This document shows positions 27,861 through 36,917 of a DNA stretch of 64,000 bases, piece after piece. Each line of letters begins with the position of its first letter. Position 1 is the stretch's first letter. Source of the DNA: Brevundimonas guildfordensis (GTDB lineage Bacteria > Pseudomonadota > Alphaproteobacteria > Caulobacterales > Caulobacteraceae); NCBI RefSeq assembly GCF_014836405.1, contig NZ_JACSQU010000003.1, positions 310,001 to 374,000 of the forward strand, given 5' to 3'. The notes under the pieces were generated by a model that worked only from the letters and a program-made list of their open reading frames with translations, was not told the DNA's origin and did no database searches. Position numbers and translations under genes: made by a program.

Positions 27861-29210
27861 TTGGGCGAGAGAAAATACTTCGGCACCGATGGCATTCGCG
27901 GCCGGGCCAACACCCATCCGATGACGGCCGAGGTGGCCCTGCGCGTCGGCCTGGCCGCCGGGCGGCTGTTCCGCACCGACGACGACCGGCGCCATCTGGT
28001 GGTGATCGGCAAGGATACCCGTCTGTCCGGCTATATGATCGAGCCGGCGCTGGTGGCGGGGCTGGCCTCGGTGGGCATGGACGTGCGGACGTTCGGCCCC
28101 CTGCCGACGCCGGGCGTGGCGATGATGACCCGCTCGATGCGCGCCGATCTGGGCATCATGATCTCGGCCTCGCATAACGACTACGCCGACAACGGCATCA
28201 AGCTGTTCGGACCGGACGGCTACAAGCTGTCGGACGAGATCGAGTTGAAGATCGAAGCCATGATGGACGAGGCCCTGGACCAGGATCTGGCGCCCTCGAA
28301 CAAGCTGGGCCGGGTCAAGCGCATCGACGACGCCCCGCCGCGCTATATCGAGATCGCCAAACAGGCCTTCCCCAAGCGGCTGAGCCTGAAGGGCCTGCGT
28401 ATCGCCATCGACTGCGCCAACGGCGCCGGCTACCGCGTGGCGCCGACGACCCTCTATGAACTGGGCGCCGAGGTCTTTCCTGTCGGCGTCGAGCCGAACG
28501 GCCTGAACATCAACGCCGAGTGCGGCTCGACCCATCCGGCCACGGTGTCGGAGGCGGTGAAGACCTATCGTTGCGACATCGGCATCGCGCTGGATGGCGA
28601 CGCCGACCGGGTCATCATCTGCGATGAAAAGGGCCATGTGGTCGACGGCGACCAGATCATGGCCCTGATCGGTCTGGACTGGGCCAAGCGCGGGCGGCTG
28701 AACGGCAAGGGCGTGGTCGCCACCGTCATGTCCAACCTGGGGCTGGAGCGCCGCCTGAAGGCCGAGGGCCTGACGCTGGAGCGCACCAAGGTCGGCGATC
28801 GCTACGTCATGGAGCGGATGCGCGAGGGCGGCTTCAACATCGGCGGCGAACAGTCGGGCCACATCATCCTGAAGGACCACGCCACGACCGGCGACGGCCT
28901 GATGGCGGCGCTCCAGGTGCTGGCGGTGCTGGTCGAGGCGGGCGCGCCGATGAGCGAGCTGGCGCGCCAGTTCGAGCCGGTGCCGCAACTGCTGAAGAAC
29001 GTCCGCTACACCGCCGGAAAGCCGCTGGAAGACGCCAAGGTCAAGGCGGCGATGGCCGAGGCCGAAGCCGCTCTGAACGGCGCAGGCCGCCTGCTGGTCC
29101 GACCCTCGGGCACGGAGAAGCTGATCCGCGTCATGGCCGAGGGCGACGACGAGGCTCTGGTCAAGCGTGTGGTCCACGACGTCGCCGAGGCGGTGAAGGC
29201 GGCGGGCTGA
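27861..29210 (+). CDS. glmM: Phosphoglucosamine mutase
   Basis: A 449-residue alpha-D-phosphohexomutase that converts glucosamine-6-phosphate to glucosamine-1-phosphate. The start motif [16 protein letters not shown] is immediate, the phosphoserine is in [15 protein letters not shown], the Mg-binding loop is [10 protein letters not shown], the sugar-binding loop is GGEQSGHI and the phosphate-binding loop is [13 protein letters not shown] chose the TTG at 27861: AAGGA lies seven bases upstream and the family N-terminus begins there; the further TTG at 27825 would add twelve unrelated residues. It forms a divergent pair with glmS. Confidence 0.95.
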   Translation: MGERKYFGTDGIRGRANTHPMTAEVALRVGLAAGRLFRTDDDRRHLVVIGKDTRLSGYMIEPALVAGLASVGMDVRTFGPLPTPGVAMMTRSMRADLGIMISASHNDYADNGIKLFGPDGYKLSDEIELKIEAMMDEALDQDLAPSNKLGRVKRIDDAPPRYIEIAKQAFPKRLSLKGLRIAIDCANGAGYRVAPTTLYELGAEVFPVGVEPNGLNINAECGSTHPATVSEAVKTYRCDIGIALDGDADRVIICDEKGHVVDGDQIMALIGLDWAKRGRLNGKGVVATVMSNLGLERRLKAEGLTLERTKVGDRYVMERMREGGFNIGGEQSGHIILKDHATTGDGLMAALQVLAVLVEAGAPMSELARQFEPVPQLLKNVRYTAGKPLEDAKVKAAMAEAEAALNGAGRLLVRPSGTEKLIRVMAEGDDEALVKRVVHDVAEAVKAAG

Positions 29211-29229
29211 ACGCCCGCCGCTCGCGCCG

Positions 29230-30516
29230 TCAAATGGCGGACAGGGCCTGATCCAGGTCGGCCCACAGGTCTTCGACGTTCTCGATGCCGACCGACAGGC
29301 GCACCAGATTGTCGCCGATGCCGCTGCGCGCCTTGGCCTCCGGCGTATAGTCGGAGTGGGTCATGCTGGACGGGTGCGAGGCCAGGCTCTCGGCGCCGCC
29401 CAGGCTGACGGCCAGTTTGAACAGGCGAAGCGCGTTCAGCATACGGAAGGCCTCGGCCTCGCCGCCCGGGAGTTCGAGCGAAAAGGTCGAGCCGGAACCC
29501 TTGCACTGGGCCTCGAAGATCGTCCGCTGCTCGGGCGAGGCGTCGGGGCCGCCGGCGGTCAGGACGGCGCTGACGCGCGGGTCGGCGCGCAGGCGCTCGG
29601 CCAGGACGAGCGCGTTCTCCTGCGCCCGCTCCATGCGGATGTGCAGGGTCTCCAGACTGCGCAGCAGCAGCCAGGCGGTGTGCGGGTCGGCGGTCGTGCC
29701 GCAGATGGTCCGCATTTCGCCGACGCGCGCCATGATCTCGGCCCCGCCCAGGCAGCCGCCGGCGATCAGGTCCGAATGGCCGCCGACGTATTTGGTCAGG
29801 GAATAGAGGACGAGGTCGGCGCCCAGCTCCAGCGGGCTCTGCCACAGAGGGCCGAGGAAGGTGTTGTCGACGGCGATGACCGGCGGCTCGGCCTGGTCCA
29901 GCGCCCTGGCGCCCGAGACGGCGCGGGCGATGTCGACCAGCTGGTTGGTCGGATTGGCGGGGGTCTCCAGATAGACGGCGGCCAGGCGTCCGCCGGTCGT
30001 CTTGGCCTGCGCGGCCGCCGCGAGCATGGCCGCGTCCAGGGCGTCGGCGCCCTCGGCGGCGGGGACGCTGATCGCCTTGACGCCGTAGCGGGGCAGGATC
30101 CGGTCGAACAGGTATTCGGTGCCGCCATAGGCCGGGGCCGTATAGAGGATGACGTCGCCGGGCCGCACCAGGGCCAGCATGGCGGTCGAAATGGCGGCCA
30201 TGCCGCTGGAGAAGACCAGGGCTTTGTCGGCCTTGTCCCAGACCGCGAGGCGGTCTTCGAGAATTTCGAGGTTCGGGTTGTTGATGCGCGAATAGATCAG
30301 GCCCAGCGCCTCGTCCGGGTCGCGCTGGCGCAGGCCATAAGCGACTTCGAAGAAGCGTTTGCCGTCCTCGGCCGACTTGAAGACGAAGGTCGACGCCTGG
30401 AACAGCGGCGCCTTGATCGCGCCCTCCGACAGGGCCGGATCATAGCCATAGCCCATCATCAGGGTTTCAGGCGCAAGGGTGCGGTCGCCGAGGACGCGCT
30501 GACGGTGGCGGTTCAT
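29230..30516 (-). CDS. Cys/Met metabolism PLP-dependent enzyme (cystathionine gamma-synthase family)
   Basis: A 428-residue fold-type I PLP enzyme. The Schiff-base Lys is in YSLTKYVGGHSDLIAGG; the YSRINNPNLEILEDRLA, SSGMAAIS and AVDNTFLGP motifs place it in the trans-sulfuration family. The C-terminal SLGGAESLASHPSSMTH and VRLSVGIENVEDL motifs are intact. An N-terminal extension of about 25 residues and a GLRQRDPDE insertion near residue 63 set it apart from standard MetB/MetC and resemble the longer methionine gamma-lyase-like group in alphaproteobacteria. Whether it makes or breaks cystathionine or methionine cannot be told. The 5' leader has a nested stem structure (30537-30591). Confidence 0.85.
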   Translation of the reverse strand: MNRHRQRVLGDRTLAPETLMMGYGYDPALSEGAIKAPLFQASTFVFKSAEDGKRFFEVAYGLRQRDPDEALGLIYSRINNPNLEILEDRLAVWDKADKALVFSSGMAAISTAMLALVRPGDVILYTAPAYGGTEYLFDRILPRYGVKAISVPAAEGADALDAAMLAAAAQAKTTGGRLAAVYLETPANPTNQLVDIARAVSGARALDQAEPPVIAVDNTFLGPLWQSPLELGADLVLYSLTKYVGGHSDLIAGGCLGGAEIMARVGEMRTICGTTADPHTAWLLLRSLETLHIRMERAQENALVLAERLRADPRVSAVLTAGGPDASPEQRTIFEAQCKGSGSTFSLELPGGEAEAFRMLNALRLFKLAVSLGGAESLASHPSSMTHSDYTPEAKARSGIGDNLVRLSVGIENVEDLWADLDQALSAI

Positions 30517-30536
30517 TTTTATGTTTCCTCTCCAGA

Positions 30537-30591
30537 CTCGGTGATAGCCGACCGCTGAAAGGGCCGCCAGCGGCTAGCTTGTTGAGCCGAG
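30537..30591 (-). promoter_or_regulatory. Structured leader upstream of the Cys/Met PLP gene
   Basis: On the minus strand the bases between the stop of the flavoprotein gene and this start can fold into an outer CCGAG/CTCGG pair (30587-30591 with 30537-30541) enclosing a CAGCGG/CCGCTG stem (30568-30573 with 30552-30557). Methionine genes in alphaproteobacteria often carry SAM riboswitches, but this does not match the SAM-II core I know. It may only be the end of the upstream transcript. Confidence 0.3.
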
Positions 30592-30629
30592 GCGTCGAGG
30601 CTAGAAAATTCGACCGCGGGCGAGGGGCG

Positions 30630-31937
30630 TCAGGACGCGAGTTTGCGAGCCAGCGCCTCGATCCGCTGGCGAATGTCCGGTACGGCGATCGTCTCCCAGA
30701 AGGCGGCGCGGGCGGGAGGGCCGAGGACAAAGAGGGCGGCGTCGACGGTCCCGTCGGCGTGTATGACGCGTCCGTCGGCGTCCAGGTCGAGGCCGAGGTC
30801 GACCGCGTCGATACGGGCGCGGCCTTCAGCGATCAGGGCGGCGGTCAGGGGCGCGCGCGCCGCGTCGTGGCCGGGCCCGGTGCAGTCGATCAACCAGCCG
30901 GCGGAGAGGGCTTGCATCAACCCATTCCGTGTACGGACGGTCAGGGCCGCGCTGTTGTCGCCCCCAACGACGGCGTGAGCGCGACCAGCGAGAATGGTCA
31001 GGCGTCCGCCCGTTCTCAACGCCTCCAGTTCGGCGGCGACCTCCGGGGCGATGCGGTGGCGATGCACGTCCCACCAGGGCCGCAGATGGCGCAGGAAGCG
31101 GGCGCGCTGGGCGGTCGTGGCGGCGCGCCACAGTTCGAGGGTGATCGGGCGATAGCCCTCCATGACGCGGCGCCAGCCGTGCTCGGGGGCGAGGCGTCGG
31201 GCGGTCGCCAGGCGTCGGGACAGGGCGCCGGTCAGCGCGTCGGACGGCAAGTCGAGGGGAATGTCGTGGCGGGCGCCGTGGGCCAGGGGTAGAAGCCCGC
31301 GTCGCGACACCACCGTCGCCTGTCCGCGCCAGCCCTGGGCCTGAAGCGCCAGGACGACATCGACCATGGTCAGCCCTGAGCCGAGGATCAGCACCGCGTC
31401 GTCCGCAGCGATGTGGCCCAGAGCGCCGGGCCGCCAGGGATCGGCGATGCGGCGCGGGCTGTCGCCGGCGACGGCGGGGCGCGGGGGTGGATTGCCCGTG
31501 GCCAGCACCACGGCGCGGCCGGGGATGCGCGAGCCGTCGCTGAGGATGACGGTCTCGCCCTCGATGCGGACAGCCTTGCCCGTCACGCGGCGGATGAGGC
31601 CGGGATGGGCGGCCTCGGTCTGCGCAAGCCGGTCCTGCACATAGCGGCCGTAGAGGCGGCGCGGCGCAAAGCCGTTGGGATCGGCGAAATCGGGGGCGTG
31701 GACCGCCAGCCAGTCGGTGAAGTCAGTCGGCCGGTCGGGGCGGGCGCTCATCCGTTCGGAGCGGACGTTGAGGCGGTGCGCGTCCAGCACAGCCGAATAG
31801 GCGACGCCGAGGCCGACCTGTTCGCCGCGCTCGATCAGCACCGAGGCCTGACCCTGTTCGGCCAGGCGCGCGGCCAGCATGGCGCCGGAGAACCCGCCGC
31901 CAACGATGACTACGGGGAGGGAGGCGGCGTCGTTCAT
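30630..31937 (-). CDS. FAD/NAD(P)-binding oxidoreductase
   Basis: A 435-residue flavoprotein. The FAD loop VVIVGGGFSGAMLAARLAEQG is at the N-terminus, followed by GLGVAYS and RLNVRSERMSARPDRPTDF, which match the FAD-NAD(P)-binding family (NAD_binding_9, HpaO/hydroxyacylglutathione-associated type proteins). A second dinucleotide motif VLILGSGLTMVDVVLAL is near residue 165, and a third glycine region WLIDCTGPGHD near 355. These proteins are of unknown substrate. It is on the same strand as the phosphomannomutase gene upstream (43 bases) and the PLP enzyme downstream. Confidence 0.8.
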   Translation of the reverse strand: MNDAASLPVVIVGGGFSGAMLAARLAEQGQASVLIERGEQVGLGVAYSAVLDAHRLNVRSERMSARPDRPTDFTDWLAVHAPDFADPNGFAPRRLYGRYVQDRLAQTEAAHPGLIRRVTGKAVRIEGETVILSDGSRIPGRAVVLATGNPPPRPAVAGDSPRRIADPWRPGALGHIAADDAVLILGSGLTMVDVVLALQAQGWRGQATVVSRRGLLPLAHGARHDIPLDLPSDALTGALSRRLATARRLAPEHGWRRVMEGYRPITLELWRAATTAQRARFLRHLRPWWDVHRHRIAPEVAAELEALRTGGRLTILAGRAHAVVGGDNSAALTVRTRNGLMQALSAGWLIDCTGPGHDAARAPLTAALIAEGRARIDAVDLGLDLDADGRVIHADGTVDAALFVLGPPARAAFWETIAVPDIRQRIEALARKLAS

Positions 31938-31980
31938 GGAACGACAATTGTCCACGACGCCGCCGCGGGTCAAACCGGAA

Positions 31981-33480
31981 TCAGATTTCCTGGTTAAAGG
32001 CGCCGATTTCCGGGTGGGCGGCCAGGCGCGGCTTCACCTCCTTGCGGAACAGGTCGCGCATGTCGTCGGCCGAGCGCATGCTCTCGACCACCACCACCAG
32101 CTCCGGCTTGTTGGACGAGGCGCGAACCAGCACCCAGGAGCCGTCCTCGAGGTGGACGCGCACGCCGTTGACGGTGATGGCCTCGACGATCTTGCGGCCG
32201 AGAATCTCGCCGCCGGAGGCCGCCAGATCCTCGTACTCCTTCACGATCCTGGCCAGGACGTCGTACTTCAGCTCGTCGTCGCAGTGCGGCGACATGGTCA
32301 GGCTGGTCCAGGCGTCAGGCAGGGCGGTCTTCAGTTCGCTGAGGCTCTTGCCGGGGTTGCGATCCAGCATGGCCAGCACGGCGCCCGCCGCCACCAGACC
32401 GTCGTCATAGCCGTGGCCCAGGTCGCCCGACAGGAAGAAGTGGCCCGACTTCTCGAACCCGGCCAGGGCGTTCAGTTCGGCGGTCTTGCGCTTGATGTAG
32501 GAGTGGCCGGTCTTCCAGTAGACGGTCGTCGCGCCGTTGGCCTTCAGCACCTCGTCGGTCTTGTACAGGCCGGTCGATTTCACATCGACGACGAAGGTGG
32601 CGTTCGGATGGATGGCCGACAGGTCGCGGGCCAGCATCAGGCCGATCTTGTCGGCGAAGATCTCCTCGCCCGTGTCGTCGACCACGCCGCAGCGGTCGCC
32701 GTCGCCATCGAAGCCGAGCGCCAGGTCGGCGCCGGTCTCCTTCACCTTGGCCGCCATCTGCACCAGCATAGCGTGATCTTCCGGGTTCGGATTGTATTTG
32801 GGGAAGGTGTAGTCGAGGTCGGTGTCCATCTCGATCACCTCGGCGCCCATCAGGCGCAGCACTTCGGGGGCGAAGGCGCCGGCCGTGCCGTTGCCGCAGG
32901 CGGCCACGACCTTCAGCGGGCGGGACAGTTTCACCTTGGACGCCACGTCCTTGATGTAGGTCTCGCGGAAGCCCTCGACGCGCTCCAGCCGGCCGCCGGC
33001 GCGGGCGACGCCCTGACCGTTCAGGACGATCTCCTTCAGGCGGCCCATTTCGTCGGGGCCGAAGGTCAGGGGGGCCTGGGCGCCCATCTTCACGCCAGTC
33101 CAGCCGTTCTCATTGTGGCTGGCGGTGACCATGGCGACGCAGGGGCAGTCCAGCGCGAACTGGGCGTAGTAGGCCATCGGCGACAGGGCCAGGCCGATGT
33201 CCAGCACCTCCATGCCGCCTTCCAGCAGGCCCAGGATCAGCGCCTGCTTGACCGACAGGGAATAGCCGCGGAAGTCGTGGCCGACGGCGATTCTGGGCGT
33301 CTGGCCGATCTCGTGGACATAGGTGGCCAGGCCGAGGCCCAAGGCCTGAATGCCCAGCAGGTTGATCTCTTTTTCCAGAATCCAGCGGGCGTCGTATTCG
33401 CGAAAGCCGGTCGGCTTGACCAGAGGCAGGGTTTCATACTCCGCAGTGTTGGGGCGGATGTCCTGACGGGGCTTTTGCAT
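31981..33480 (-). CDS. manB: Phosphomannomutase/phosphoglucomutase
   Basis: A 499-residue alpha-D-phosphohexomutase of the AlgC/ManB type, interconverting 6- and 1-phosphates of mannose or glucose for exopolysaccharide and LPS precursors. The phosphoserine is in VTASHNENGWTG, the metal loop is GFDGDGDRCGV, the sugar loop is GFEKSGHFFL and the phosphate loop is LVRASSNKPELVVVVES. Start: Met of MQKPRQD at 33480, with AGGA nine bases upstream. With galU in the same region it would supply glucose-1-phosphate. It is divergent from gpmA. Confidence 0.9.
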   Translation of the reverse strand: MQKPRQDIRPNTAEYETLPLVKPTGFREYDARWILEKEINLLGIQALGLGLATYVHEIGQTPRIAVGHDFRGYSLSVKQALILGLLEGGMEVLDIGLALSPMAYYAQFALDCPCVAMVTASHNENGWTGVKMGAQAPLTFGPDEMGRLKEIVLNGQGVARAGGRLERVEGFRETYIKDVASKVKLSRPLKVVAACGNGTAGAFAPEVLRLMGAEVIEMDTDLDYTFPKYNPNPEDHAMLVQMAAKVKETGADLALGFDGDGDRCGVVDDTGEEIFADKIGLMLARDLSAIHPNATFVVDVKSTGLYKTDEVLKANGATTVYWKTGHSYIKRKTAELNALAGFEKSGHFFLSGDLGHGYDDGLVAAGAVLAMLDRNPGKSLSELKTALPDAWTSLTMSPHCDDELKYDVLARIVKEYEDLAASGGEILGRKIVEAITVNGVRVHLEDGSWVLVRASSNKPELVVVVESMRSADDMRDLFRKEVKPRLAAHPEIGAFNQEI

Positions 33481-33676
33481 GGTTTTTCCTGGATAGGCCG
33501 CTGAGAGGCGCGGGGGCGCAAATCTGTCTGGCCCTATAGCCTCGCCCCGCACGAGAGGCCACAACGCGCGATCATTGTTATGGCTGCCGTGTCTATCCTG
33601 ATGCGGCGAAACCTTGACCGCCCCCGCGTCGGGGGCCTAGCGAGAAACTCAGTTACGGATGCTCCCGGAGACCTTC

Positions 33677-34402
33677 ATGACCCGCCTGATCCTGCTGCGC
33701 CACGGCCAGAGCCAATGGAATCTGGAGAACCGCTTCACCGGCTGGGTCGACGTCGACCTGACGGCCGAGGGCGAGGCCCAGGCTCGGCGCGGCGGCGAGC
33801 TGATCGCGCAGGCGGGGTTCAAGCCTGCCGTCATGTTCACCTCGGTGCTGAAGCGGGCCAAGCGCACCGGCGCCCTGGCTCTGGACTCGGCGGGCCTCAA
33901 GGACGTGCCGGTGATCGATGACTGGCGTCTGAACGAGCGCCACTACGGCGGGCTGACGGGGCTGGACAAGGCCGAGACGGCGGCCAAGCACGGCGAGGAC
34001 CAGGTCAAGGTCTGGCGCCGCAGCTATGATGTGCCGCCGCCGCCGCTGGCGCCGGGCGGCGAGTTCGATTTCGACGCCGACCCCCGCTATGTCGGCAAGG
34101 AAATCCCGGACACCGAGAGCCTGAAGACGACGCTGGACCGGGTGCAGCCCTATTGGGACGCCGAGATCGCCCCGCGCCTGAAGGCGGGCGAGGACGTGCT
34201 GATCGCCGCCCACGGCAACTCCCTGCGCGCCATCGTCAAACTGCTGTTCGCGGTGCCGGACGACAGGATCGTCGACGTCGAGATCCCGACAGGCAACCCG
34301 CTCGAGATCGACCTGGACGCGGACCTGAAGCCGGTCGCCGCCCGCTATCTGGACGAGGGGCGGGCGCAGGCCCTGCCGCCAATCACGAGAGCGGGCGCGT
34401 GA
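33677..34402 (+). CDS. gpmA: 2,3-bisphosphoglycerate-dependent phosphoglycerate mutase
   Basis: A 241-residue glycolytic mutase. The phosphohistidine is His9 in LLRHGQSQWN, followed by NRFTGWVDVDL, NERHYGGLTGLDK and the second catalytic His in LIAAHGNSLRAI. Length matches GpmA. I chose the ATG at 33677 since GGAG is seven bases upstream and the family begins MTRLILLRHG; the Met six codons earlier has no such site. Its TGA stop overlaps the GTG start of the next gene. Confidence 0.95.
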   Translation: MTRLILLRHGQSQWNLENRFTGWVDVDLTAEGEAQARRGGELIAQAGFKPAVMFTSVLKRAKRTGALALDSAGLKDVPVIDDWRLNERHYGGLTGLDKAETAAKHGEDQVKVWRRSYDVPPPPLAPGGEFDFDADPRYVGKEIPDTESLKTTLDRVQPYWDAEIAPRLKAGEDVLIAAHGNSLRAIVKLLFAVPDDRIVDVEIPTGNPLEIDLDADLKPVAARYLDEGRAQALPPITRAGA

Positions 34403-35028
34403 GCGGGGCGGCCGACGACGCCGTCTTCATGCGGCGGGCCATCGACCTGGCCCTGAGCCGCATGGGCGAGACCTGGCCCAATCCGGCCGTCGGCTGCGTC
34501 CTGGTCAAGGACGGCGTCGTGCTGGCCGAGGCGGCGACCGCGCCGGGCGGACGCCCCCACGCCGAGGAACAGGCTGTGCCCGAGGCGGGCGAGGCCGTGA
34601 AGGGCGCGACCGCCTATGTGACGCTGGAGCCCTGCGGCGCCCGCTCGTCGGGCCGCAAGTCTTGCGCCCACTTCCTAGCCGAGGCCGGGGTCGAGCGGGT
34701 GGTGATCGCGGCCCTGGACCCGTCGCCCTTCGCTTCGGGGCGGGGGACGGAACGGCTGCGTCAGGCGGGCCTGGCCGTCGAGACGGGTCTGCTGGCCGAG
34801 GAGGCCGCTGTGCTGTGCGAAGGCTTCCTGCACAGGCTGGAGACCGGTCGCCCGATGGTGCGGATCAGCGAGGACGGCGCGGGCTTCGACGGCCGGTTCG
34901 CCGCCGCGCCGCGCGCCGATCTGACGACCGAGCTGAACCGGCTGGGCGAGGCAGGCTATACGCGCCTATGGACGCAGGCCGGCGAGCTGGCCGAGGCCTT
35001 GCGCGAGCAGGGGCTGCTGGCGGAGTAG
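34399..35028 (+). CDS. RibD-like deaminase with a collapsed reductase domain
   Basis: A 209-residue protein, start GTG overlapping the gpmA stop (GTGA). Residues 1-140 match the deaminase half of riboflavin enzyme RibD: MRRAIDLALSRMGETWPNPAVGCVLV, zinc ligands His54 and Glu56 in HAEE, Cys79 in TLEPC and Cys89. RibD normally has PC-S-H-x-G-RTPPC; here the loop is PCGARSSGRKSC. RibD is about 360 residues with a reductase half; here GRPMVRISEDGAGFDGRFA, like the start of that half, is joined directly to TRLWTQAGELAEALREQGLL, like its end. The reductase centre is gone. It may be a repurposed deaminase or a decaying copy; true riboflavin synthesis is unlikely to depend on it. Confidence 0.8.
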   Translation: MSGAADDAVFMRRAIDLALSRMGETWPNPAVGCVLVKDGVVLAEAATAPGGRPHAEEQAVPEAGEAVKGATAYVTLEPCGARSSGRKSCAHFLAEAGVERVVIAALDPSPFASGRGTERLRQAGLAVETGLLAEEAAVLCEGFLHRLETGRPMVRISEDGAGFDGRFAAAPRADLTTELNRLGEAGYTRLWTQAGELAEALREQGLLAE

Positions 35029-35036
35029 CGAGGAAT

Positions 35037-35056
35037 GCAGAAACATCCGTTTCTGC
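35037..35056 (+). terminator. Possible terminator hairpin after the RibD-like gene
   Basis: A perfect 8-base stem (GCAGAAAC and its complement) closes on an ATCC loop, nine bases after the stop codon, extended by one T-A pair. No long T-run follows, so it may instead stabilise the 3' end. Confidence 0.45.
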
Positions 35057-35093
35057 AAAGCTTCCTTAATCGGCCTTAGCCATAGTCGGGTTC

Positions 35094-36365
35094 ATGAGCG
35101 ACGCTGTCGAACCCGTCCGCAGGAAGCTGACTCAGGAAGAGGTCGACGCCGTGTGCGTGAAGCACGACCGGCTGTGGCAGGCGCGGCCGGGCGGGGCGCG
35201 GGCGGTGTTCGCCTGGATGGACCTCTCGGGCGTGTCTTTACGCGGCCGCAATCTGGCCGACGCCGACTTCACCGCCGCCTGTTTGATCGGCTGCGACCTG
35301 ACCGGCGCCAAGCTGGACAACGCCAACTTTTTCGGCGCGGACATGCAGGACGTGACCCTGATCGACGCCAGCCTGCGTCGGGCGGATCTGCGCGGCGCCT
35401 GTCTGCGCGGCGCGGACCTGTCGGGCGCCGATCTGTTCGAGGCGGACCTGCGCGAAGGGACCATCGCGGCCAAGGACGCCAAGCTGGGTTTCCGCGTGGT
35501 CGAGGCGAAGAAGCGGGCGGACACCGAGGCGCAGGGCGCGGTGCTGGCCGGCGCCAATCTGCAGCGTTCGCGCATGACGGGCGTCATCGCCGTGGCCGCC
35601 GACTTCACCGACGCCATCATGAAGGACTGCAAGCTGGTCCGGGCCAACCTGAAACAGGCCAGCTTTCGCGGCGCCGACCTGGCCGGGGCGGACCTGTCGG
35701 GGGCCGATCTGTCGGGCGCGGACCTCACCGACGCCATTCTGGTGGGGGTCAAGGCGGCCATGTGGCGGACCGACGGGGCCAATATGGACGGCGCGCTGGT
35801 CGATAACCGCCCGGCGGGCGAACCGGTCAGCCAGATGCCCGCCGCCGAGATGCTGCGCGAGCACGCCCAATGGTGCGAGACGGGCGGGGCCGAGGGCCAG
35901 CCCTCGGTCTTCGACGGCGTCGATCTGCGGCCGCTGGAGTCCATTCGCGGGCTGAACCTGACGGCGCTGTCGGCCAAGGGGGCGGTCTTCTACGGCCTGG
36001 ACATGGAGGGGGTGCAGCTTCAGGGAGCGCAGCTGGAAGGCGCGGACCTGCGCTCAGCCAATCTGCGCCGGGCGGACCTGCGCGGGGCGCGACTGACGCG
36101 GGCGCGACTGAACGGGGCGGACCTGCGCGAGGCGCAGTTGGGACCGTTGATGCTGACGGCGGATCGGCTGCTGCCGGCCGACCTGAGCGGGGCGGCCCTG
36201 CGCGGCGCTGACCTGACGGGGGCCGACCTGCGACGGGCCGTGCTGGTCGAGGCGGACCTGAGCCGGGCCATTCTGCACGGCGCCCAGACCAAACAGGCGG
36301 ACTTCACCGACGCTCAGACCGGCGGCGCGCGGGGGCTGGACATGACGGATCTGAGCGCTGGCTGA
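35094..36365 (+). CDS. Pentapeptide-repeat protein
   Basis: A 423-residue cytoplasmic protein with two blocks of pentapeptide repeats, A(D/N)LxG type: about residues 40-125 (DLSGVSLRGRNLADADF...) and 150-225, then after a linker a third stretch from about 280 to the end. Such proteins form right-handed quadrilateral beta-helices. The interrupting helices (AKKRADTEAQG near 140 and EMLREHAQWCETGG near 255) suggest a multi-segment rod. Some family members mimic DNA and protect gyrase, but the surface here has many Arg as well as Asp, and no function can be assigned. The gene is alone in its unit. Confidence 0.88.
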   Translation: MSDAVEPVRRKLTQEEVDAVCVKHDRLWQARPGGARAVFAWMDLSGVSLRGRNLADADFTAACLIGCDLTGAKLDNANFFGADMQDVTLIDASLRRADLRGACLRGADLSGADLFEADLREGTIAAKDAKLGFRVVEAKKRADTEAQGAVLAGANLQRSRMTGVIAVAADFTDAIMKDCKLVRANLKQASFRGADLAGADLSGADLSGADLTDAILVGVKAAMWRTDGANMDGALVDNRPAGEPVSQMPAAEMLREHAQWCETGGAEGQPSVFDGVDLRPLESIRGLNLTALSAKGAVFYGLDMEGVQLQGAQLEGADLRSANLRRADLRGARLTRARLNGADLREAQLGPLMLTADRLLPADLSGAALRGADLTGADLRRAVLVEADLSRAILHGAQTKQADFTDAQTGGARGLDMTDLSAG

Positions 36366-36383
36366 TTGGGGCGGCCGCCCACG

Positions 36384-36412
36384 AAAAAGGGGCGACGCGA
36401 ACGCCGCCCCTT
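36384..36412. terminator. Bidirectional terminator between pentapeptide gene and hsp20
   Basis: The stem AAGGGGCG with CGCCCCTT (36387-36394 and 36405-36412) has five A before it, which is a T-run on the minus strand. It is best placed as the hsp20 terminator and would also stop the plus-strand pentapeptide transcript. Confidence 0.8.
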
Positions 36413-36437
36413 AGACCGGTTAGTCTGGTGAGACGGC

Positions 36438-36917
36438 TCAGGCCGCCTTCTTGGCCTTGGGTTCGGCCTTGCCTTCGATCAAAGCCGAGCCGGTGGCGAT
36501 CTCGATGCTGCGAGGCTTGAGGGCCTCGGGCAGTTCGCGCTTCAGCTCGATGGTCAGAAGGCCATGGGCCAGGGCCGCGCCCTTGACCACCACATAGTCG
36601 GCCAGCTGGAAGCGGCGCTCGAAGTCGCGCTCCGCCAGGCCGCGATGCAGGAAGGTGCGCGCGGAAGCGCCGTCGTCGTTGGCGGCCTTCTTGCCGGTGA
36701 CGGTGAGCAGGTTTTCCTTGGCCTCGATATTCAGCTCGTCGGCGGAGAAGCCGGCGACGGCGATCTCGATGCGATAGGCGTCCTCGCCCGTCGTTTCGAT
36801 ATTGTAGGGAGGCCAGCCGTTTTCCGAACCGGAGCGCGCAGCGCTTTCCAACTGACGGACCAGACGGTCGAAACCGACGGCGGAACGGTACAGCGGCGAG
36901 AAATCATAGGTACGCAT
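36438..36917 (-). CDS. Hsp20 family small heat-shock protein
   Basis: A 159-residue holdase chaperone. The IbpA-like start MRTYDFSPLYRSAVGFDRLVRQLE is followed by the alpha-crystallin domain (about residues 35-125): YNIETTGEDAYRIEIAVAGFSADEL, LLTVTGKK, FLHRGLAERDFERRFQLADYV and GLLTIELKRELPE. A Lys-rich C-terminus ends the protein. Its start is preceded by a hairpin that sequesters the ribosome site, in the manner of a ROSE thermometer, so translation is probably induced by heat. It is divergent from the exported methyltransferase-fold gene. Confidence 0.95.
   Translation of the reverse strand: MRTYDFSPLYRSAVGFDRLVRQLESAARSGSENGWPPYNIETTGEDAYRIEIAVAGFSADELNIEAKENLLTVTGKKAANDDGASARTFLHRGLAERDFERRFQLADYVVVKGAALAHGLLTIELKRELPEALKPRSIEIATGSALIEGKAEPKAKKAA

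Noticed and set aside
30517..30629. SAM-II riboswitch upstream of the Cys/Met PLP enzyme
   Set aside because: The pseudoknot core I know for SAM-II (conserved A-rich GCUAAA near the 3' end) is absent. Only a generic nested stem remains.
36054..36365. DNA repeat array in the pentapeptide-repeat gene
   Set aside because: The near-periodic 15-base pattern is the codon image of the five-residue protein repeat, not an independent repeat or CRISPR.
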